NCBI GenBank assembly: GCA_036501845.1
Contig: DASXZO010000035.1
Coordinates: 1 to 7,050, forward strand
Length of the DNA: 7,050 nucleotides
DNA from: JBBREP01 sp036501845
GTDB lineage: Bacteria; Actinomycetota; Acidimicrobiia; IMCC26256; PALSA-610
Direction: 5' to 3'
The notes beneath the pieces are model-generated. The model was not told the DNA's origin and did no database searches. It was given only the letters and a program-made list of their open reading frames with translations. A program made the position numbers and the translations under genes. Below, one piece after another: positions 1-5,669 of the stretch. The number at the start of each line of letters is the position of its first letter. The first letter of the stretch is position 1.

Positions 1-20
1 GGGGTCGCAGGACGCCCGTG
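1..20 (+). repeat. Left copy of a 20-bp inverted repeat found at both window ends
   Basis: These 20 bases match the reverse complement of 7029-7048 at 19 of 20 positions; the single difference is base 7 (G here, C in the other copy). The sequence can fold as an imperfect hairpin: bases 1-6 pair with 11-13 and 15-17, base 14 is bulged, and the loop is 7-10, so the mismatch lies in the loop. The copy ends 16 bp before the start of the small membrane-protein gene. It may extend left of the window. Whether it is a terminator of an upstream gene, a protein-binding site or a dispersed repeat cannot be decided here. Confidence 0.6.
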
Positions 21-36
21 TCTAAGGTGGGAAGCG

Positions 37-186
37 ATGCTCGGTGTGGTGCTGGTCCTGCTCGCAATGTTCTTGATCGGACCGATCGCGGTGTTCCTCG
101 GCGGCGCGATCTGGAGCGCGCTGTTCGGCTGGGCAGTGGGCGACAGCGTGACGCCGGCCGACGACGCGAGCGCGACTACGGCGTAG
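37..186 (+). CDS. Small hypothetical single-pass membrane protein (49 aa)
   Basis: This short reading frame runs ATG to TAG. A purine-rich AAGGTGGGAAG stretch at 24-34 just before the ATG serves as a plausible ribosome-binding site. The product starts MLGVVLVLLAMFLIG and is hydrophobic from about residue 2 to 35, with one tryptophan in the middle and another near the end of that stretch. It finishes with a short polar tail (residues 36-49) rich in Asp, Ala and Thr. This looks like a single transmembrane segment, possibly a hairpin, with an acidic tail; there is no lipobox or clear signal peptidase site. I do not recognise a family and assign no function. Its last 11 bases overlap the end of the convergent regulator gene. 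The hydrophobic composition, start signal and fit between window start and regulator favour a real gene, but a chance frame in GC-rich DNA is possible. Confidence 0.6.
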   Translation: MLGVVLVLLAMFLIGPIAVFLGGAIWSALFGWAVGDSVTPADDASATTA

Positions 187-904
187 CCGCGGCGGCTCGA
201 CGCGTCGCTCCGAACAGATAGCCCACCGAGCGCACGGTCTGGATGAGGCTGGCGTGCTCTTCGCCCAGCTTCGCTCGTAACCGCCGCACGTGCACGTCGA
301 CGGTGCGCGCGCCGCCGTAGTACTCGTAACCCCACACTCGTGAGAGCAGTTGCTCACGCGTGAACACCTTGCCCGGATGGGTCACGAAGAACTTGAGGAG
401 CTCGTACTCCATGTAGGTGAGGTCGAGCGGGCGATCGCTGATCATCGCCTGGTACGTCTCGAAGTTGAGCACGACCTCGCCATAGGCGCCGAGCTGCGGG
501 TCGGTGCCGTGCCCGGCGCGAAAACGCAAGTGCCGCAGTCGCGCCTCGAGCTCGCGCGGCTGAAAGGGGTCGAGGCAGAAGTCGTCGAAGAGGTCTTCGC
601 GGTGTTCGAGCTCGAGTAGCTGCCCGCCGCTGATGAGCAGCAGCACGGCCTCGAGCTTGGCGTCGCCGCGGCGCAGCGATCGGCACAGGCCGAATGCGCC
701 TTCGGGATCGTCGACGGCCACCACCACCGCGCCGGCCCAGCCGTCGGCCGGTTCTTCGGCCATGGCCACCGACGAGTTGGCCACGGCCTTCCACGGTGTT
801 CCTGCGAGGTCGAGTGTTTGCGCGAGGTGGGGCGGGGGCGGATCGGGATACACGAGGAGAGGCCGCACTGCGGCACTCGTCCCGCCCACCGGGAACGTGT
901 TCAT
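176..904 (-). CDS. Orphan OmpR/PhoB-family response regulator, GlnR-like (242 aa)
   Basis: This is a DNA-binding regulator with an N-terminal receiver-like domain (about residues 14-128) and a C-terminal winged helix (about 140-232). The DNA-binding domain is strongly conserved: LDLTYMEYELLKFF at 160-173, VFTREQLLSRVWGYEYYGG at 180-198, and TVDVHVRRLRAKLG at 201-214. The following GEEHASLIQTVRSVGY (214-229) resembles actinobacterial GlnR more than ordinary OmpR proteins, which usually have a longer linker there. The receiver is degenerate: only one acidic residue (Asp21) remains in the first pocket, Asp65 sits where the phospho-acceptor would be, Ser92 replaces the usual Thr/Ser switch position, and the KPF lysine is Asp112 (LDPF). 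Known GlnR proteins likewise have an atypical pocket and no cognate kinase, and none is encoded here. It starts 4 bp after the glnA stop, with GGGAG at 915-919 as ribosome site, so it is almost certainly co-transcribed with glnA. By inference it controls nitrogen assimilation. A GTG at 866-868 is an alternative start directly before the receiver. Confidence 0.88.
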   Translation of the reverse strand: MNTFPVGGTSAAVRPLLVYPDPPPPHLAQTLDLAGTPWKAVANSSVAMAEEPADGWAGAVVVAVDDPEGAFGLCRSLRRGDAKLEAVLLLISGGQLLELEHREDLFDDFCLDPFQPRELEARLRHLRFRAGHGTDPQLGAYGEVVLNFETYQAMISDRPLDLTYMEYELLKFFVTHPGKVFTREQLLSRVWGYEYYGGARTVDVHVRRLRAKLGEEHASLIQTVRSVGYLFGATRRAAAATP

Positions 905-908
905 GGCC

Positions 909-2237
909 CTAGAGCTCCCGCAGGAAGCGGGTCAGCTCCCACGGCGTGATCTGCAGCTTGTACTCGTCCCACTCGGCGCGTTTGTTGCGCAGGAAGTATT
1001 CGAACACGTGGTCACCGAGCGTCTCGGCCATGAGCTCGGAGTCGGCCATCGCCTCGATGGCTTCGTCGAGCGATGTCGGCAGTTCGCCGATGCCTTCTGC
1101 CGCGCGCTCGTCGGGCGTCATCTCGTAGATGTTGTTCGTGGCCTCGGGCGGCAGTTGATAGTTCTGCTCGATGCCGCGTATTCCTGCGGCGAGCATCGCC
1201 GAGAACGCGAGGTACGGATTGCACGCTGGATCCGGCGCGCGGTACTCGATGCGCGTGGCGTCGCCCGCGTGCTCCTGCTTCGCGGGCGGCACGCGCACGA
1301 GTGCCGAACGGTTGTTGCGCGCCCAGCACACGAACACGGGCGCTTCGTAACCGGTGACGAGCCGCTTGTAGCTGTTCACCCACTGGTTCGTGATCGCGGT
1401 CATCTCGCGGCCGTGCCGCAGCAGGCCGGCGATGAACGACTCGCCCACCTTCGACAGCCCGTATTCGGTGTTCGGTTCGTGGAACGCGTTGGCCTCGCCG
1501 TCGAACAGCGACAGGTGAGTGTGCATGCCCGATCCGAACGCGCCCGCGATCGGCTTGGGCATGAAGGTGGCGTGCACGCCGTGCAGCCGCGCGACTTCGC
1601 GTACCACGAGCCGGAACGTCATCACGTCGTCGGCCATCGAGAGCGCGTCCTTGTAGCGCAGGTCGATCTCGTGCTGGCTCGGACCGTTCTCGTGGAACGA
1701 ATACTCGACGGGGATGCCCATTTGCTCGAGCGTGATGATCGTCTGCTTGCGCAGCTCACTCGCGATGTCTTGCGTGGTGAGGTCGAAGAAGCCGCCTTGA
1801 TCGAGCGGCGTGACCTCGGTTTCGCTGCGGAAGTAGAAGTACTCCATCTCGGGCGACACGAAGAACGTGAACCCGCGCTCGTGAGCCTTGGCCAGGTTGC
1901 GCTTCAGCACCTGCCGCGGGTCGCCGGCGAACGGCGTGCCGTCGAAGTGCGTGATGTCGCAGAACATGCGGCCGACGGCGTTCTCGTTGCCGCGCCACGG
2001 AAGCAGCTCGAAGGTGTTGGCGTCGGGCCGGGCCAGCATGTCGGATTCCTGCACGCGGGTGTAGCCCTCGATCGCCGAGCCGTCGAACGTCATGCCCTCT
2101 TCGAGCGCGGTCTCGAGCTCGGCCGGAGTGATCGAGAACGACTTCAGCTTGCCGAGCACATCGGTGAACCACAGGCGCACGAAGCGCACGCCGCGCTCTT
2201 CCACCGTCCGCAGCACGTATTCAGACTGGCGTTCCAT
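909..2237 (-). CDS. glnA: Type I glutamine synthetase, GlnA2-like (442 aa)
   Basis: The enzyme makes glutamine from glutamate, ammonium and ATP in the cytoplasm, as a dodecamer in this family. Family landmarks are intact: the N-terminal beta-grasp loop FDGSAIEGYTRVQESDM (51-67) with the latch/ammonium residues Asp52 and Asp66; metal and substrate ligands Glu130 and Glu132 (PEMEY), Glu183 and Glu190; His239 in GSGMHTHLSLF; NSYKRLVTGYEAP (288-300) with Arg292 and Glu298; NRSALVRVP (309-317) with Arg310 and Arg315; and EYRAPDPACNPYL (331-343). Length and the N-terminus MERQSEYVLRTVEERG fit the mycobacterial GlnA2 group (about 446 aa), which fixes the start; the frame stays open to 2456 but the extra residues do not look like protein. 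The tail lacks the NLYDLP context of the adenylylated tyrosine in beta-type enzymes (here NNIYEM, Tyr371), so control by adenylylation is unlikely. In Streptomyces, a GlnA2 homologue acts on polyamines; the retained ammonium-site residues argue for true synthetase activity, but do not prove it. Confidence 0.93.
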   Translation of the reverse strand: MERQSEYVLRTVEERGVRFVRLWFTDVLGKLKSFSITPAELETALEEGMTFDGSAIEGYTRVQESDMLARPDANTFELLPWRGNENAVGRMFCDITHFDGTPFAGDPRQVLKRNLAKAHERGFTFFVSPEMEYFYFRSETEVTPLDQGGFFDLTTQDIASELRKQTIITLEQMGIPVEYSFHENGPSQHEIDLRYKDALSMADDVMTFRLVVREVARLHGVHATFMPKPIAGAFGSGMHTHLSLFDGEANAFHEPNTEYGLSKVGESFIAGLLRHGREMTAITNQWVNSYKRLVTGYEAPVFVCWARNNRSALVRVPPAKQEHAGDATRIEYRAPDPACNPYLAFSAMLAAGIRGIEQNYQLPPEATNNIYEMTPDERAAEGIGELPTSLDEAIEAMADSELMAETLGDHVFEYFLRNKRAEWDEYKLQITPWELTRFLREL

Positions 2238-2243
2238 CTCGCC

Positions 2244-2271
2244 ACGATACGGACCCGCGGCATGCGCGCAA
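2244..2271 (-). promoter_or_regulatory. Candidate leaderless promoter of glnA
   Basis: On the minus strand a -10 hexamer TATCGT (2244-2249) fits the actinobacterial TANNNT pattern and lies exactly 6 bases before the glnA ATG, which would place the transcription start on the A of the start codon. A weak -35 match, TTGCGC (2266-2271), lies 16 bases upstream. There is no convincing ribosome-binding site before this ATG, which agrees with a leaderless message. The assignment comes from spacing and motif only. Confidence 0.5.
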
Positions 2272-2297
2272 GGGTCGAAATCGGGCGTCCGGCGCTG

Positions 2298-2319
2298 GTT
2301 CACAGTGCGTTCACAATCA
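2298..2319. promoter_or_regulatory. Two 11-bp direct repeat units (GTTCACA core), probable OmpR-family operator
   Basis: GTTCACAGTGC (2298-2308) is followed directly by GTTCACAATCA (2309-2319), giving a 7-base identical core with an exact 11-bp period, about one helical turn. OmpR-family regulators bind head-to-tail to such units. The core is close to the GTTCACC unit of the Streptomyces PhoP (PHO) box, and the period equals that of GlnR a/b half-sites, although the GTnAC/GAAAC wording of GlnR boxes is not well matched. The core repeats sit about 61-78 bp upstream of the glnA start and about 210-227 bp upstream of the glnII start, a position suited to activation of glnA. Candidate ligands are the GlnR-like product of this locus or a PhoP homologue elsewhere. 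Confidence 0.5.
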
Positions 2320-2392
2320 AGCAACGGGCGCGACATGCCTGGTCGCGAGCCTGAAATCGCTGAATCGGGGTGGTGGCGGCGACGGCTCCGCC

Positions 2393-2423
2393 TCGACACG
2401 CAGGGATGGGTGCGGCTTAGGCT
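2393..2423 (+). promoter_or_regulatory. Weak promoter candidate for glnII
   Basis: TCGACA (2393-2398) matches five of six bases of the TTGACA -35 consensus, and TAGGCT (2418-2423) fits TANNNT. The spacer of 19 bp is longer than ideal. It would give an untranslated leader of roughly 95 bases before the glnII start. Nothing stronger is apparent in 2320-2510, but this remains a guess. Confidence 0.28.
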
Positions 2424-2510
2424 CCCGACGACGGAGGGCGGGCAGATCCACCGCATCCGTCGTTATCCGTCTTTCCCTGTCACGTCGTCGTCGCAACGGC
2501 TGATGTATCG

Positions 2511-2516
2511 AAGGAG
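2511..2516 (+). promoter_or_regulatory. Ribosome-binding site of glnII (AAGGAG)
   Basis: AAGGAG is a near-perfect Shine-Dalgarno sequence 8 bases before the GTG at 2525 and 11 bases before a second GTG at 2528. The spacing favours 2525 as the start. Confidence 0.8.
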
Positions 2517-2524
2517 ACAACACG

Positions 2525-3529
2525 GTGGTGTACCGCGCTGAGTACATCTGGATGGACGGCACCGAGCCGACCGCCAAGCTTCGCAGCAAGACCAAGATCC
2601 TGCCTGACGGCGCGGAGCTGCCGATCTGGGGCTTCGACGGGAGCTCCACGAACCAGGCAACGGGCGACAAGTCCGACTGCGTGTTGCGCCCGGTGTGGTC
2701 GTGTCCCGACCCGATCCGCGGTGGCGACGACGTGCTCGTGATGGCCGAGGTGCTCTTCGTCGACATGACGCCGCACCCGAGCAACACACGCGCCGCGTGT
2801 GAGGCCGTCGCCAAGAAGTACGCCGACCAAGAACCGTTGTTCGGCCTGGAGCAGGAGTACACGTTCTTCAAGGACGGTCGCCCCTACGGCTTCCCCACGT
2901 CGGGCTTCCCGTCGCCGCAGGGCGGCTACTACTGCGGTGTCGGCGCCGACGAGATCTTCGGGCGCGACATCGTGGAGGCCCACACCGACGCGTGTATCGA
3001 ATCGGGCATCGCGATCTCGGGCACCAATGCCGAGGTGATGATCGGTCAGTGGGAGTTCCAGGTGGGCCCACTCGCTCCGCTCGCGGTGGCCGACCAGTTG
3101 TGCGTGTCGCGCTGGCTGCTCTACCGCATCGGCGAGGACTACGACGTGATGGTCACGCTCGCGGCCAAGCCCGTGAAGGGCGATTGGAACGGCGCCGGCT
3201 GCCACACGAACTTCTCCACCAAGGCGATGCGCGAAGACGGTGGTTGGGACAAGATCATCGCCGGCTGCGAGGCGCTCGGGAAGAAGACCGCGCTGCACAT
3301 CGCGAACTACGGCTACGACATCGAGAGCCGCCTCACCGGTGAGCACGAGACCCAGCGCTACGACCAGTTCAGCTACGGCGTGAGCGACCGCGGTGCGTCG
3401 GTGCGTATCCCGTGGCAGTGCGAGATCGACAAGAAGGGTTACCTCGAGGACCGGCGCCCCAACGCCAACTGCGACCCCTACGTGGTGACGCGCCTCATGG
3501 TCGACACGATCTGCAGCGCCCTGGTGTAA
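2525..3529 (+). CDS. glnII: Type II (eukaryote-like) glutamine synthetase (334 aa)
   Basis: GlnII catalyses ATP-dependent formation of glutamine from glutamate and ammonium. It belongs to the shorter, heat-labile family shared by eukaryotes and by bacteria such as Streptomyces, Frankia and rhizobia. Visible landmarks are AEYIWMDGTEPTAKLRSKTK (5-24), WGFDGSSTNQA (35-45), PHPSNTRA (83-90), the metal-binding GLEQEYTFF (107-115; Glu109, Glu111), the GGYYCGVGADEIFGRDIVE block (133-151), GQWEFQVGP (174-182, with Glu170 and Glu177), KPVKGDWNGAGCHTNFST (215-232, with His227), GVSDRGASVRIP (285-296) and YLEDRRPNANCDPYVVTR (306-323). No key motif is missing. The length is slightly below Streptomyces GlnII (about 340 aa), the difference being at the C-terminus. 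GTG at 2525 is preferred as start because of the AAGGAG site. It is transcribed away from glnA across a 287-bp shared control region, so the two synthetases can be regulated jointly. GlnII in Streptomyces is a GlnR and PhoP target. Confidence 0.96.
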   Translation: MVYRAEYIWMDGTEPTAKLRSKTKILPDGAELPIWGFDGSSTNQATGDKSDCVLRPVWSCPDPIRGGDDVLVMAEVLFVDMTPHPSNTRAACEAVAKKYADQEPLFGLEQEYTFFKDGRPYGFPTSGFPSPQGGYYCGVGADEIFGRDIVEAHTDACIESGIAISGTNAEVMIGQWEFQVGPLAPLAVADQLCVSRWLLYRIGEDYDVMVTLAAKPVKGDWNGAGCHTNFSTKAMREDGGWDKIIAGCEALGKKTALHIANYGYDIESRLTGEHETQRYDQFSYGVSDRGASVRIPWQCEIDKKGYLEDRRPNANCDPYVVTRLMVDTICSALV

Positions 3530-3565
3530 CGCCGCGCGGCTTGTCGTCCGCGCTCGATTCTCGGT

Positions 3566-3595
3566 GCAGTAGGCCCGTCCCGGCGGGGCTGCTGC
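3566..3595 (+). terminator. Stem-loop after glnII, possible terminator
   Basis: GCAG (3566-3569) pairs with CTGC (3592-3595), and GGCCCG (3572-3577) pairs with CGGGGC (3584-3589) with one mismatch, leaving the loop TCCCGG and a two-base internal mismatch. It lies 37 bases after the glnII stop and 33 bases before the next gene. No U-tract follows, so it would be a non-canonical, actinobacterial-type terminator. A perfect 10-bp palindrome, GCCGCGCGGC (3531-3540), also sits right after the stop codon. Confidence 0.38.
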
Positions 3596-3628
3596 GCCGA
3601 GTTCGCGTTCTGCGGCATTATCAGTGTC

Positions 3629-4771
3629 GTGGTTGTCGATCTCACCGTCGCCGCGACGCCTGGCTACTTCGCGACGATGGGCGCCGAGCACCTGTGGCTG
3701 CGCCGCCGCGACGCGCGCAATGGCGTGCCGATCGGGTCGACGCCGGCCGATTACACCAAGCCCGACACGCTCGCCAGCCTGAGCATGGGTGTGGGCAGCC
3801 TTGTGGCGCCGATGCTGCTCGCGAAGGTGCTCGAGCCGTTCGTGCCGGGCAAGGGTCGTTTCGGCAAGGCGCTCCTGCGCACCGCGGTCGGTGCCGCCGC
3901 GGTCACCACTGCGGCCGACGTGGTGGTGCGCCGGGCGCGCCGGCGCGGGCGCCGCGGCCGCGCCGTCGAGGCCGCAGAACAGGTTGCGTCAGTGGGTGGC
4001 GTGGTGGCGGTAGCGAGCGGCGGTCTGGCGATCACCACCGCGTGGGCGTCGCTCACGCAGATCGACGCGCTGTGGAAGCGGCGATTCGTGCGCGATCTCG
4101 GCTCGGGACCGCTGGCCGTGGGTGCCGCGATCCTCGGATGGGACTTCATCTACTACTGGAACCATCGGTTCATGCACGAGAGCCGGTACCTGTGGGCGGT
4201 GCACGTGGTGCACCATTCGAGCGAGCACTACAACCTGTCGACCGCGTTGCGTCAGCCGGTCGCCGACCCGCTCGGCACGTACGCGCCGTACGGGCTGCTG
4301 TCGCTGTTCGGCGTGCGCCCGGAGCTCGTCAAGTTCGCGCGCGACGTCAACTTGCTCTACCAATACTGGATCCACACTGACACGGTGCGCAGCATCGGGC
4401 CCTTCGAAGAAGCCTTGAACACGCCGTCGCACCACCGTGTGCATCACGGCAGCAACCGGAAGTACATCGACCGCAACCACGGCAGCATCCTCATCATCTG
4501 GGACAAGTTGTTCGGCACGTTCCAGCGCGAGGAGGAGCCCGTGGTGTACGGGCTCACCAAGAACCTCGGCACGTATTCGCCGTGGCGCGTGGCCTCCCAT
4601 GAGCACGTGGAGATGTTGCGCGACGTGGCGCACAGCACCACATGGCGCGATCGCGTGTCGTTCGTGGTGCGCGGACCCGGTTGGGCGTACGCGCGGCATG
4701 CCGAACGTGATGGCAGGCCGCACGCCGGCGACGAGGTCGCGCCGCCGGAGCTCGTCACTGCAGGTGCTTGA
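3629..4771 (+). CDS. Sterol desaturase / fatty acid hydroxylase superfamily membrane protein (380 aa)
   Basis: This is an integral-membrane di-iron oxygenase of the superfamily that hydroxylates or desaturates lipids, sterols or carotenoids. The three histidine clusters are complete: HRFMH (179-183), HVVHH (192-196) and HHRVHH (268-273), with further histidines at 249 and 284, so iron binding should be intact. The NHGSILIIWDKLFGTF segment (283-298) is typical of the family. Hydrophobic stretches lie at about 54-72, 83-100, 118-142 and 160-177. An unusual arginine-rich loop, RRARRRGRRGR (101-111), separates the second and third and probably faces the cytoplasm. The last 80 residues are soluble. 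The substrate cannot be told. The GTG start has no ribosome-binding site; a CATTAT at 3616-3621 would place the transcript start near the GTG (leaderless), and ATG at 3677 is an alternative. Its 3' end overlaps the convergent sigma factor gene by 17 bp. It follows glnII on the same strand but after a 99-bp gap with a stem-loop, so it is probably a separate unit. Confidence 0.9.
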   Translation: MVVDLTVAATPGYFATMGAEHLWLRRRDARNGVPIGSTPADYTKPDTLASLSMGVGSLVAPMLLAKVLEPFVPGKGRFGKALLRTAVGAAAVTTAADVVVRRARRRGRRGRAVEAAEQVASVGGVVAVASGGLAITTAWASLTQIDALWKRRFVRDLGSGPLAVGAAILGWDFIYYWNHRFMHESRYLWAVHVVHHSSEHYNLSTALRQPVADPLGTYAPYGLLSLFGVRPELVKFARDVNLLYQYWIHTDTVRSIGPFEEALNTPSHHRVHHGSNRKYIDRNHGSILIIWDKLFGTFQREEEPVVYGLTKNLGTYSPWRVASHEHVEMLRDVAHSTTWRDRVSFVVRGPGWAYARHAERDGRPHAGDEVAPPELVTAGA

Positions 4772-5669
4772 GCTTCTCGGGGTTGAGCACCGACCAGATG
4801 CGGTGGATCAGCCCGTCCGCGCCGAGCTCCATGAGCAGCACGATGTCGGGGCGGCCGTCGATGCGCAACACCACGCCCGGACTGGTGTTCACGCGCACGA
4901 ACTCGAGCTCGGAGCGCGGGTCCATGCGCTTGGTGATGTTCACGAGGAGGCGCGACACGCGATGCGGGCCCACCACTGGGCGCCGTCCTGCGTGGCGTGC
5001 CGGTCCACCGTCGTCGAGTTGCACCACGTCGGGCGCGAGCAGCGCCATCACGGCGGGAATGTCGCCTTCGGTGAGAGCGGGGAGGAGCCGCACGAACATG
5101 GCTTGTTCTTCCTCGACCGTCGCGCGCCGTTGGCCGGTCGCGGGCGCGGCCGTCTCGCTGTGCAGCTTGCGGCGAGTGCGGCTCGCGATCTGGCGGCACG
5201 CCGACGGCGACTTGTCGACTGCTGCGGCCACTTCGTCGAAGTCGAACCCGAACACGTCGTGCAGCAGCAGCACGGCGCGCGCGGTGGGGTCGAGCGCGTC
5301 GAGCATCACGAGGAACGCGAACGTCAGCGAGTCGGCGAGCTCGGCGCGCTGTTCGGGATCGCCGCTCGCGGCGGCGGTCGGTGCGTCACCGAGCGCGCCC
5401 GTCACCAGCGGCTCGGGCAGGTACGGGCCCACGTAGTGCTCGCGCCGCGCCTGGGCCGAGCGGGCGCGGTCGATCGCGAGGTTGGTGATCGTGCGCACGA
5501 GCCACGCCTCGGGGCTCTCGATGTGGTCGCGCGGCGCACGCTGCCACCGCAGCCACGCCTCCTGGCAGAGGTCTTCGGCGTCGGCGACGCTGCCGGTCAT
5601 GCGGTAGGCCACGTCGAACAAGCGCGGCCGCGCGCTCACGAACACCGCGTCGTCGGTGTTCGCAGTCAT
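4755..5669 (-). CDS. sigJ: ECF41 (SigJ-type) RNA polymerase sigma factor with fused SnoaL-like domain (304 aa)
   Basis: This sigma factor directs RNA polymerase to a specific promoter set. Sigma-2 spans about residues 8-73 (RPRLFDVAYRMTGSVADAED at 14-33, AWLVRTITNLAIDRARS at 55-71). Sigma-4 spans about 108-171 (LDPTARAVLLLHDVFGFDFDE at 126-146, SACRQIASRTRRKL at 156-169). The linker YVGPYLPEPL (79-88) is the ECF41 signature. A SnoaL/NTF2-like domain fills about 184-296; in ECF41 proteins this fused extension replaces a separate anti-sigma factor, by established work on the group. Its hallmark DGGGK appears as DGGPA (220-224) and the terminal NPDKL as NPEKL (296-300), so the first motif is altered, losing the lysine. 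The gene starts inside the oxidoreductase stop codon (ATGA, 5666-5669) with no ribosome site of its own, implying translational coupling. A probable ECF41 promoter precedes the operon, suggesting autoregulation. The signal it responds to is unknown. Confidence 0.94.
   Translation of the reverse strand: MTANTDDAVFVSARPRLFDVAYRMTGSVADAEDLCQEAWLRWQRAPRDHIESPEAWLVRTITNLAIDRARSAQARREHYVGPYLPEPLVTGALGDAPTAAASGDPEQRAELADSLTFAFLVMLDALDPTARAVLLLHDVFGFDFDEVAAAVDKSPSACRQIASRTRRKLHSETAAPATGQRRATVEEEQAMFVRLLPALTEGDIPAVMALLAPDVVQLDDGGPARHAGRRPVVGPHRVSRLLVNITKRMDPRSELEFVRVNTSPGVVLRIDGRPDIVLLMELGADGLIHRIWSVLNPEKLKHLQ

Noticed and set aside
1..25. The end of an upstream plus-strand gene, finishing ...GSQDARV then TAA at 23-25
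   Set aside because: Seven codons are too few to support a call, and the same bases are part of the inverted repeat.
2282..2290. A third, partial copy of the end repeat (CGGGCGTCC) in the glnA-glnII control region
   Set aside because: Nine bases of G/C-rich sequence are expected about this often by chance in a window of this composition.
633..2354. A 573-codon open frame on the plus strand
   Set aside because: It lies antisense to glnA and part of the regulator, both of which have full family motifs. Its product is low-complexity Arg/Val/His-rich, typical of shadow frames in GC-rich DNA.
2351..2367. Short tandem CTGAAATCG / CTGAATCG
   Set aside because: The units differ in length (9 and 8 bases), have no helical phasing and match no site I know; probably chance.
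2238..2456. N-terminal extension of glnA to an upstream ATG at 2456
   Set aside because: The 73 extra residues do not resemble any glutamine synthetase N-terminus, and homologues begin at the MERQ-type start. The extension would also cover the operator-like repeats and the promoter.
2478..2484. TGTCACG before glnII as a second ECF41 promoter
   Set aside because: It matches six of seven bases of the -35 motif, but there is no CGTC at the required 16-base spacing (the bases there are TGAT).
2480..3691. A 403-codon open frame on the minus strand
   Set aside because: It is antisense to glnII across its whole length and shows no recognisable domain; it is a codon-bias shadow.
3412..4380. A 322-codon open frame on the plus strand
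   Set aside because: It overlaps the end of glnII and most of the hydroxylase in another frame, with arginine-rich low-complexity sequence.
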